From positions 62,001-126,000 of the forward strand of contig NZ_QVMP01000004.1 in the NCBI RefSeq assembly GCF_010501095.1: a stretch of DNA of 64,000 nt, given 5' to 3'. The DNA comes from Dysgonomonas sp. 520 (GTDB taxonomy: Bacteria; Bacteroidota; Bacteroidia; Bacteroidales; Dysgonomonadaceae). The notes below the pieces were generated by a model. The model was not told the origin of the DNA. It made no database searches and saw only the letters and a program-made list of their open reading frames with translations. The translations under genes were made by a program, and so were the position numbers. Shown here one piece after another: positions 10,303 through 17,324 of the stretch. Position 1 is the first letter of the stretch. Every line of letters starts with the position of its first letter.

Positions 10303-11433
10303 ATGAAAAGAATTTTTACAATGGGGTTAGGACTTTTACTAGCAAGTTCTATGAATGTGATGTCGAAAGACATAAATGTGACAGTTGACGATAATTTTAT
10401 CGAAATCTTGAATGAAGCCGAAGCAGGCGATGTTCTTATCCTTGCGGACGGAGAATATTCTTTACCCGAAAATACGAGCACGGTAGAGATAGCTAAGAAT
10501 ATTACAATAAAAGCAGCCAATGAAGGAAAAGCTATTTTAAATCAATTTCAGTTTGTTGCTCCTGCTGATGTAACAGTAAAAAACATTACCATAGATGGTG
10601 TTGCTGCCAAGCACGACCCAACCGCAGACAGTAAGTACTTCTTTCAGGTTAATACAGCTACATCGTCCGTAGGAAACCTGACTATCAAAAATTGTACTGT
10701 TCATGGATATGGCAGAGGTATTGTGAGAGCAACAACCGATGGAGCTATACTAGATAATCTTGTTATAGATAATTGTGTTTTTACTGAAAACAGTAATGCT
10801 AGTGCTGGATATACTCAATTGAATATCCAAAAAGTAAAAACGAAAAGTGCAACAATCAAAAATACTACTTTCTATAAATCAAAAGCAGCATTGTTAAGAT
10901 ATGAAGGCGCAGAGGAAATTAAAGTATTATTTGAAAATTGTACTGTATTGAATTGCAATTCATCGGGAGGAAGAAATACTCTGGAAGTGGGTTCTAGTGT
11001 TCCTACAACATCTACATTTAAATTTAAAAACTGTATAATCAGTGGTTCTTATGATGCAGTTGCTCCTGAAAAACCAATAGATTCGAGAAATCTGGGAGAT
11101 ATTGAAAGCTCGTTGCTGGAAGGTTTTTCTTCCCTTTTGCTCAAAAGAACAACAGAAACAACGCCTGTGGAAGGAACAGTTACTTCTTTCAGCTTCGAAT
11201 CGTTTGAAATGAAGACATCACCCGAAACTATTTCAGGCATTGGCGATGCCCGCTGGTCTTTGAACGGAGGTTCTTTAAGCATTGAAGCAGCCGATGTTGA
11301 TAAAAATATCGAAAAAGTAGAATACTTCAATTTGTTCGGAAATAAAGTTTCTGCCGACGTAGAAGGTGTGCTTGTAAAGAAAACAACCTACGACGATGGT
11401 TCGGTAAGTACAAGCAAAGTATTTAATAAATAA
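10303..11433 (+). CDS. Secreted beta-helix protein (DUF4957/DUF5123-like) with T9SS sorting domain
   Basis: The 376-residue product begins at ATG 10303, since the codon two before it is a TTG with no better context. After a signal peptide (ending near MSK) comes a right-handed beta-helix with polysaccharide-lyase-like repeats (ITIKAANEGK, LTIKNCTVHGYG, LVIDNCVF). The helix ends at GIGDARW, the equivalent of the GDPRW motif in two other proteins here. The last 45 residues (EYFNLFGNKV to TSKVFNK) resemble a T9SS sorting domain. Overall it resembles chondroitinase-B-like or pectate-lyase-like helices without an identifiable active site. It sits directly behind the pectate lyases, so a pectin-binding or accessory lyase role is plausible but unproven. 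Confidence 0.75.
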   Translation: MKRIFTMGLGLLLASSMNVMSKDINVTVDDNFIEILNEAEAGDVLILADGEYSLPENTSTVEIAKNITIKAANEGKAILNQFQFVAPADVTVKNITIDGVAAKHDPTADSKYFFQVNTATSSVGNLTIKNCTVHGYGRGIVRATTDGAILDNLVIDNCVFTENSNASAGYTQLNIQKVKTKSATIKNTTFYKSKAALLRYEGAEEIKVLFENCTVLNCNSSGGRNTLEVGSSVPTTSTFKFKNCIISGSYDAVAPEKPIDSRNLGDIESSLLEGFSSLLLKRTTETTPVEGTVTSFSFESFEMKTSPETISGIGDARWSLNGGSLSIEAADVDKNIEKVEYFNLFGNKVSADVEGVLVKKTTYDDGSVSTSKVFNK

Positions 11434-11492
11434 AGCCAATCAGTAGCTGAGTTTATTATAACAAAAGTGTTCTTTTATATTCGACGTTTTTC

Positions 11493-11513
11493 GGGTGGAG
11501 TAAAACCCCACCC
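11493..11513. repeat. Short hairpin repeat GGGTGG...CCACCC
   Basis: GGGTGG (11493-11498) pairs with CCACCC (11508-11513) around a 9-base loop. The sequence resembles small G-rich palindromes found scattered between genes in many bacterial genomes. Function unknown. Confidence 0.5.
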
Positions 11514-11568
11514 CTACATCTCTTCCTAGCCCCCTCTTTTAGGAGGAGGGTGTGAGGAGGTGATTGTA

Positions 11569-11590
11569 GGGGCAGGCCTCTGGTCTGCCC
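11569..11590. repeat. Short hairpin repeat GGGCAGGCC...GGTCTGCCC
   Basis: GGGCAGGCC (11570-11578) pairs with GGTCTGCCC (11582-11590), with one G-T pair and a three-base loop. It lies next to the other palindromes of this gap. Confidence 0.55.
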
Positions 11591-11604
11591 GAAAGTAGGG
11601 GCGT

Positions 11605-11721
11605 GTGTCAAAAGTTCCAAATTTCAGAAAATAACCCCCAGCCCCTAAAGGGGTGTATTGATTATCAATTGTTTAAAAAGTCCCCTTTAAGGGGATTAGG
11701 GGTAGAAAAGACTTTTGACAC
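11605..11721. repeat. Short inverted-repeat element, copy 2
   Basis: GTGTCAAAAG (11605-11614) and CTTTTGACAC (11712-11721) are a perfect 10-bp inverted repeat, identical to the ends of the element at 1275-1343. The interior is longer (97 bases against 49) and contains CCCCTAAAGGGG and CCCCTTTAAGGGG palindromes. The right end, read on the minus strand, continues TCTTTTCTACCCC, matching TCTTTTCTCCCC in copy 1. The two are therefore length variants of one family. No open reading frame for a transposase is present. Confidence 0.7.
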
Positions 11722-11744
11722 AGCCCCTCACGTCAACAATATCA

Positions 11745-11764
11745 GGGCGAATGGTTATTCGCCC
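11745..11764. repeat. Perfect hairpin GGGCGAAT-GGTT-ATTCGCCC
   Basis: An 8-bp perfect stem with a four-base loop. The same palindrome, flanked by TAGGGG as here, is a familiar intergenic repeat in unrelated bacteria. It is too far (over 130 bases) from the CE8 start to be an obvious operator. Confidence 0.6.
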
Positions 11765-11900
11765 CTACTGAAAAGATATTGTACAATTTAAACCAACACT
11801 TTTCAACTACTGATTCACATAAATAATTGAACTATAATATGAGGGAGGCAATACAGCAATTTTTTTCACCAATCTCATATTTCAACTAATATTATATTCC

Positions 11901-14630
11901 ATGAAAAAACTACATTCTTTTTTTCTCACATTTCTATGCTGTTTCGTCGGAAACGTGCTATTTGCTGCAAATCCGTATGATGCAGATATAGTAGTTGCTG
12001 CAGACGGATCGGGCAATTATACTAAAATTCAGGAAGCCATAAACGCAGTGCCTAGCAATAGCGACAGGCGTACCGTTATCTACATTAAACGAGGTACGTA
12101 TAATACCGAAAAGCTAATCATACCGGCAAACAAAAAGAATATCACAATGATAGGTGAAAGCCGTGACGAAACCATTATCAGCTATCACATGTACGATTGC
12201 TCGAACGCAGAATCGGCAAACAAATGTCCGGCAGATGCTTACGAACTTTGGAAAGACAATGCCGATTTGGTTCGGACATCAGCAACATTAACCATTCAGG
12301 CCGATGGCTTTATTGCCGAAAACCTGACACTTCAAAATACGGCCGGACCGGTAGGGCAAGCTCTTGCAATAACAGTAACGGGCGACAAAGGTATCTATCG
12401 CAATTGTAACTTTTTCGGATATCAAGATACAATTTACTTATGGACAGCGGGCAAACGCAGCTATTTTGAAAATTGTTTGATCGGAGGCCGCACCGATTAC
12501 ATTTATGGAGCCGGGATTGCGCTTTTCGAATCGTGCGAAATACGTAGTTGGGGAGGCGGATGGATTACTGCACCTTCTACACCTCAATCTCAAGCTTATG
12601 GATATGTATTCAACAAGTGTAAGGTAACCTATGCAGGCGACAGTCCATCACCATCCGATAACGGACAGAAATTTGCTTTAGGGCGTCCCTGGCACGAATA
12701 TCCGAAAGTGGCTTGGTTGTATTGCGAAATGAGCGAGATGATCAATCCTTTGGGGTGGCCTACCAAATGGAATATGTCGTATGCCGATACCAGTGCCGAC
12801 TTGCATCTGTACGAATATAAAAACACGGGAGCAGGTGCCGATATGAGTGGACGTGCCAACTGGGCAGGATTGAGAGCGATGACAGACACAGAAGCCCTTA
12901 ACTACACAGTTCAGAAAGTGATGGCAGGATCGGACAATTGGGATCCAACTGCAGCCGCACCCATTGTAAAAAGCTATACTTGGACAGGTAGTGCAAACAA
13001 TAGCTGGCTGGATGCAAATAACTGGAATCCGGTAGGGGTTCCTGCAAACGGAGACGTTGCATCTGTCGATATAAGTGCAACACTGAACGCAGACGGCAAC
13101 ACTTTTGCGGCAGACCTAACATTGAATGAAAACGCTAAATTGAACGTGACTGCCAATTCTACTGCAAACTATCTTGCTTTGGCAGGCGGTGAAATAGAGG
13201 CTACGGTAAACTCTTCCCTTGCCGGAAAAATGCAAACTAAATCTGCAACAACAATTAATACGACTGCCGACCTCGATATTCAGGCTGCCATAATAGGTGT
13301 TCATGATATTACAAAATCAGGCAATGGCAAACTTATCTTATCGGCAGATAACAGTTCCTATTCCGGAACTATATTGGTCACTCAAGGTAGTGTTGAGGCT
13401 AAAGCAAATAACAGCTTAGGTGTTAAGGCTACAGAAGTAAAATCCGGAGGAACGTTGATTATTGGTTCCGACAATGCCGTAAATGTGAAAGCTGCGTTGA
13501 AAATAGAAACCGGAGGTAAAGTTCAACTCGACAAACCTGTTGTTTTACAACAATTATACTTCGATGGAGTAATGCAACAACCCGGTGTATATAATGCAAC
13601 AACAAGTTCGGCCTATTTAACAGGATCGGGCAATATTACGGTAGGGCGTCCTACAATGTTTTTGTGGGCTCAGACAGAAAGCAAGCGTTGGGGAACAGCA
13701 GCCAACTATACACCTGCATTGTTGCCTCTTGCCGGAGACACTGTTACGGTAGAATTGGAGATGGAAGCAGATGCAACACCGTATGCGGCAACCATTCTGT
13801 TGAAAAAGGGAGGCCTTCGCTTGGTTGGTAATGCAGTATCAACAGGCGATATTATAATGAGTAACGGTACAAAGATCAACTATGCAACAGGTGGTGTAGG
13901 CTTTTCTTTAGATGCTAAAGTGAAACTGGAGGGCGATATAACTTTGCAAATGAGTGGAAGTGCAGAGGGAAATACAATGACTCTTTTGGGCACTTTCGAA
14001 GGCTCGTCTAAAATAACAGCCCACAACTATACAAATGCTCCCGGCATGGTTTCTACTGCCATACTAAACGGAGATAACAGCAATTTCGACGGAACATGGG
14101 ATTTGACTAAAGCCAGTCGGGGAGCTGGGTCTTCTGCCGTATTCGAAGGAATGGTTGAGGGTGCATTCGGTAGAGGGACTATTGATGTTTCGAACGGTAA
14201 CAAAGTTGCTTTTTCTCATGCAAAATCGGCATCTTCCGACAATGTGTTGAAACTAGCTTCAGGAACAAAAGCCATTATGAACACGAATGTTGAAGTAGGC
14301 AAATTGGTATTGAACGGAATAGAATACACCTCAGGAACATTCAATGCAACCACTCATCCCGAATATTTTGAAGGAACAGGAACTTTAACGGTTAGTGTTC
14401 TTTCATCAATATCAGACAATGAAATTGTATCTGATATGTATTTCGATGGAAAGGATTTGATAATATTAGCAGATGCTCAGTCATTAAAAATATTCGATTT
14501 GCAGGGAAAATGTGTTAAAACCCATTCTCGTCCTGACAAAAAAACAGCTATTGATCTACCTTCAGGTGCTTACTTGGCTGTGATAAAGGCAAATAACGAA
14601 ACTCAATCGTTAAAGTTCGTTATTAAATAA
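11901..14630 (+). CDS. CE8 pectin methylesterase with autotransporter-like repeat tail and T9SS sorting domain
   Basis: Residues about 25-340 form a pectinesterase beta-helix that removes methyl esters from homogalacturonan, preparing it for lyases and polygalacturonase. The catalytic set is complete: Gln near 153 (GPVGQAL), Asp near 176 (GYQDT), Asp near 199 (GGRTDYIYG, usually VDFIFG) and Arg near 262 (LGRPW). After a linker come about 480 residues of repeat-rich beta structure in two units, each opening with a tryptophan/asparagine motif (SYTWTG..NNSWLDANNW and MFLWAQ..SKRWGTAANY). The first contains the autotransporter-associated repeat signature NGKLILSADNSSYSGTILV. A T9SS sorting domain ends the protein. 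At 909 residues it is far longer than the usual 300-350 for the family. Confidence 0.92.
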   Translation: MKKLHSFFLTFLCCFVGNVLFAANPYDADIVVAADGSGNYTKIQEAINAVPSNSDRRTVIYIKRGTYNTEKLIIPANKKNITMIGESRDETIISYHMYDCSNAESANKCPADAYELWKDNADLVRTSATLTIQADGFIAENLTLQNTAGPVGQALAITVTGDKGIYRNCNFFGYQDTIYLWTAGKRSYFENCLIGGRTDYIYGAGIALFESCEIRSWGGGWITAPSTPQSQAYGYVFNKCKVTYAGDSPSPSDNGQKFALGRPWHEYPKVAWLYCEMSEMINPLGWPTKWNMSYADTSADLHLYEYKNTGAGADMSGRANWAGLRAMTDTEALNYTVQKVMAGSDNWDPTAAAPIVKSYTWTGSANNSWLDANNWNPVGVPANGDVASVDISATLNADGNTFAADLTLNENAKLNVTANSTANYLALAGGEIEATVNSSLAGKMQTKSATTINTTADLDIQAAIIGVHDITKSGNGKLILSADNSSYSGTILVTQGSVEAKANNSLGVKATEVKSGGTLIIGSDNAVNVKAALKIETGGKVQLDKPVVLQQLYFDGVMQQPGVYNATTSSAYLTGSGNITVGRPTMFLWAQTESKRWGTAANYTPALLPLAGDTVTVELEMEADATPYAATILLKKGGLRLVGNAVSTGDIIMSNGTKINYATGGVGFSLDAKVKLEGDITLQMSGSAEGNTMTLLGTFEGSSKITAHNYTNAPGMVSTAILNGDNSNFDGTWDLTKASRGAGSSAVFEGMVEGAFGRGTIDVSNGNKVAFSHAKSASSDNVLKLASGTKAIMNTNVEVGKLVLNGIEYTSGTFNATTHPEYFEGTGTLTVSVLSSISDNEIVSDMYFDGKDLIILADAQSLKIFDLQGKCVKTHSRPDKKTAIDLPSGAYLAVIKANNETQSLKFVIK

Positions 14631-14644
14631 AGTTTTTTTCATGT

Positions 14645-14687
14645 AAAGATAGTCGGGGGAGATGAATGAATTTCCCGATTATCTTTG
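14645..14687 (+). terminator. Hairpin after the CE8 gene, overlapping a promoter-like -7 element
   Basis: AAAGATAGTCGGG (14645-14657) pairs with CCCGATTATCTTT (14674-14686) with a single G-T pair. No long T run follows, so it is a weak terminator at best. The 3' arm contains TATCTTTG (14680-14687), matching the Bacteroidetes TAnnTTTG -7 element, so the same bases may serve as a promoter for the esterase gene starting at 14743. Confidence 0.45.
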
Positions 14688-14742
14688 TGAAATGGATATT
14701 ATATCGAATATATAGAAAGGAAAATCGTCATTATAGAATAGA

Positions 14743-15546
14743 ATGAGACAGATAATAAAAAATATAGCTTTTGTTTGCTTTGTCGTTTCGAGTTTAGCTC
14801 TTTTTGTTGCTGTTCAAAAACGTCCGGTGCATATATTTATGGCGGGAGACTCTACTATGGCCAACAAACCCTTGTTCAAAAATGTTCTTGATAGCATAAC
14901 AGGCGATAGTATTCCCGAAGCATTTCCGGAAAGAGGGTGGGGGCAACTTCTACCCGAATTTTTCAATTCGGATGTAGTGATTGAAAATTATGCTCAAAAT
15001 GGACGCAGTTCCCGTACTTTCATAGAACAGGGTTGCTGGGATAAGATAATCACAAATGTGAAAAAGGGTGATTATGTTGTTATTCAGTTTGGGCATAACG
15101 ATTCTTCCGAGAAAAAACCGGATCGCTATACACCTCCTGCAGATTATGTAACAAATTTGTCTCGTTTCGTAGACGAGGTGAAGAAGAAAGGAGGAAATCC
15201 TATTATTTGCACATCTGTAGTCAGACGGCGTTTCGATAAAAATGGTAATTTTCAGGATTCGCATGGCGAGTACGTAAACCTTGCACGCCAAGTAGCGAAA
15301 GAGAAAAGAGTGCCGTTGATAGATATGTACGAAAAAAGCAAAGAAACACTGGTCGGCTTGGGTAAAGAAAATTCTGTCGGGTTGTATCTACATGTAAAGG
15401 ATGGCGAAAACAAAAATTTTCCGGGCGGTAAAACTGATAATACCCATTTCAGGGAAGAGGGTGCTAGGACTATGGCCGATCTTTTTGTACAAGGATTGAA
15501 AGAACAAAAAATAAAGGGTTTAACAAAAGAGTTAAAAAACAATTGA
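14743..15546 (+). CDS. CE12-like rhamnogalacturonan/pectin acetylesterase (SGNH hydrolase)
   Basis: SGNH hydrolases of this type remove acetyl groups from rhamnogalacturonan or pectin. The blocks are clear: GDST with the nucleophile Ser near residue 37, the ENYAQNGRSS glycine block, QFGHND, and DNTHF with Asp near 232 and His near 235. The N-terminus has one hydrophobic segment (residues about 8-25) that could be a signal peptide or an anchor; no clear cleavage site is visible. The 267-residue length fits family CE12. The GH43 gene follows almost at once, so the two are probably co-transcribed. Confidence 0.88.
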   Translation: MRQIIKNIAFVCFVVSSLALFVAVQKRPVHIFMAGDSTMANKPLFKNVLDSITGDSIPEAFPERGWGQLLPEFFNSDVVIENYAQNGRSSRTFIEQGCWDKIITNVKKGDYVVIQFGHNDSSEKKPDRYTPPADYVTNLSRFVDEVKKKGGNPIICTSVVRRRFDKNGNFQDSHGEYVNLARQVAKEKRVPLIDMYEKSKETLVGLGKENSVGLYLHVKDGENKNFPGGKTDNTHFREEGARTMADLFVQGLKEQKIKGLTKELKNN

Positions 15547-15548
15547 AT

Positions 15549-17180
15549 ATGAAAAAAATTAAAGTAGGATTGAGTGTGGCATTATTTGCTTTTGCGGCAT
15601 TAAACGTAAGTGCCCAGAGCGAAACAACTTCTAAAACATGGGTTGCCGATTTGGGCAATGGTTCGTACAAAAATCCCATATTATATGCAGATTATTCCGA
15701 TCCGGACGTTTGTCGTGTAGGAGACGATTACTATATGACTGCCTCCAGCTTCAATTGTGTACCCGGGTTGCCTGTCTTACATTCGAAAGATTTGGTGAAT
15801 TGGACACTGATAGGTCATGCCATAGATAAACTTACGCCCGATTCTATTTTTTCTAAAGTTGAGCACGGTGGTGGTGTGTGGGCACCTGCAATACGCTATC
15901 ATAAAGGAGAATTTTATATCTATTACGGAGATCCCGATCAAGGTATTTTTATGACCAAAACAAAAGATCCTGCCGGAATGTGGGAGCCTCTGGTGATGGT
16001 GAAGGAAGGTAAAGGACTGATTGATGCCTGTCCTCTGTTTGCTGACGACGGGCAAGTCTATTTGGCTCATGCCTATGCAGGTAGCCGAGCCGGAATTAAA
16101 AGTCTGTTGGCCGTAACCCGTTTGACTTCAGATGGCAAAAAAGCGGTTGGAGAATCTAAAATTATTTACGACGGACACGAAACAGACCCTACAATAGAAG
16201 GCCCTAAATTTTATACAAGAAATGGTTATTACTACATACTTGCTCCTGCAGGAGGGGTTGCCACCGGTTGGCAATTGGCAATGAGATCGAAAGACGTCTT
16301 CGGTCCGTACGAGAGAAAAGTAGTAATGGCTCAAGGGAAAACAGAGGTTAATGGGCCTCATCAAGGAGGCTGGGTTGACACAACCACAGGCGAAGACTGG
16401 TTTATCCATTTTCAGGATGTGGGAGCTTTGGGTCGTATAACTCACTTGCAACCAATGGTATGGAAAAACGATTGGCCTGTAATTGGAATTGACAAGGATG
16501 GCGACGGCTGTGGCGATCCGGTATTGATTCATAAAAAACCAAATGTAGGAAAAACATATCCTATTGCAACTCCTGCCGAAAGTGATGAGTTTTCTACCAA
16601 CAAGTTGGGTTTACAATGGCAATGGCATGGAAACCCTCAGTCGTGGTGGTATTTTACCAATGAGGCAAAAGGATGCCTGAGTTTGTATTCTGTACCTCAG
16701 GCTGATGGGTATAAAAGCCTGTGGGATGTGCCTAACCTATTGTTGCAAAAAACTCCTGCGCCCGAATTCACCGCTACTATGAAGCTGACATTTGTTCCTG
16801 ATGCAAGATTTACGGGAGAGCGTACCGGATTGGTTGTTATGGGATTAGATTATGGTTTGCTTTCATTCGAAAATGTAGGAAACGGATTTCGCCTGTCGCA
16901 GATCGAATGTAAAAAGGCAGATAAAGGTACGACTGAAACCGTCAATGCTTCGGCCGATTTGAAGGATGCAACCGTATATCTTCGGGTGAAAGTGAAATCC
17001 GGCGCAACCTGTACTTTTAGTTATAGTATCGATGGCAAGAAGTTTACTTCTCTAGGTAAGGAATTTAAGGCCAGGGAAGGAAAATGGATCGGCGCAAAAA
17101 TTGGAACTTTCTGCTCTCGTCCTGTAAAAGGGAACGATGGCGGAAGGGTTGATATAGACTGGTTTAGACTGGATAAATAA
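15549..17180 (+). CDS. GH43 family glycoside hydrolase (beta-xylosidase/alpha-L-arabinofuranosidase type)
   Basis: The start is ATG 15549, two bases after the esterase stop; a TTG overlapping that stop is less likely. A signal peptide ends near SAQ. The five-bladed propeller carries the usual triad of acidic residues: Asp near 51 or 53 (YSDPDV), Asp near 159 (LIDACPLF) and Glu near 217 (IEGPKF). About 190 C-terminal residues (from SDEFSTNKLGLQWQW) form a concanavalin-like sandwich typical of the longer GH43 enzymes. In a pectin locus it probably removes arabinose, xylose or galactose side chains. The exact linkage cannot be decided from sequence. Confidence 0.9.
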   Translation: MKKIKVGLSVALFAFAALNVSAQSETTSKTWVADLGNGSYKNPILYADYSDPDVCRVGDDYYMTASSFNCVPGLPVLHSKDLVNWTLIGHAIDKLTPDSIFSKVEHGGGVWAPAIRYHKGEFYIYYGDPDQGIFMTKTKDPAGMWEPLVMVKEGKGLIDACPLFADDGQVYLAHAYAGSRAGIKSLLAVTRLTSDGKKAVGESKIIYDGHETDPTIEGPKFYTRNGYYYILAPAGGVATGWQLAMRSKDVFGPYERKVVMAQGKTEVNGPHQGGWVDTTTGEDWFIHFQDVGALGRITHLQPMVWKNDWPVIGIDKDGDGCGDPVLIHKKPNVGKTYPIATPAESDEFSTNKLGLQWQWHGNPQSWWYFTNEAKGCLSLYSVPQADGYKSLWDVPNLLLQKTPAPEFTATMKLTFVPDARFTGERTGLVVMGLDYGLLSFENVGNGFRLSQIECKKADKGTTETVNASADLKDATVYLRVKVKSGATCTFSYSIDGKKFTSLGKEFKAREGKWIGAKIGTFCSRPVKGNDGGRVDIDWFRLDK

Positions 17181-17246
17181 ACAAAGCGACCTCATGCATA
17201 CAGCATAAAACTTTCTAATTTTTTTATTTAAGTATTCACCATCTTG

Positions 17247-17268
17247 AGACAGAGATTTTTCTCTGTCT
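17247..17268. repeat. Intergenic hairpin AGACAGAG...CTCTGTCT
   Basis: A perfect 8-bp stem with a six-base T-rich loop lies between GH43 and the next beta-helix gene. No T run follows, so a role as terminator is doubtful; it may mark an mRNA processing or stability site. It argues against starting the next gene at the GTG/TTG-type codons that overlap it. Confidence 0.4.
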
Positions 17269-17324
17269 TGGGGTGTTGTATTCTCAAAATGTATCAAATT
17301 TTTACTCATCAAAAACAAAAAATT

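Larger units (their letters stand above)
11434..11900. other. 467-base intergenic region packed with short palindromic repeats
   Basis: I find no convincing gene here; the 62-codon frame at 11603-11791 lies on the repeats themselves. The region contains, in order, a GGGTGG/CCACCC hairpin (11493-11513), a GGGGCAGGCC...GGTCTGCCC hairpin (11569-11590), the second copy of the GTGTCAAAAG inverted-repeat element (11605-11721), and a perfect GGGCGAAT-GGTT-ATTCGCCC hairpin (11745-11764). G- and C-rich runs here contrast with the AT-rich flanks. It separates the PL1/beta-helix genes from the CE8 gene and probably breaks the operon. Confidence 0.7.

Noticed and set aside
11603..11791. A 62-codon frame in the palindrome-rich gap
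   Set aside because: Its codons are the repeat elements themselves, so it is not evidence of coding.
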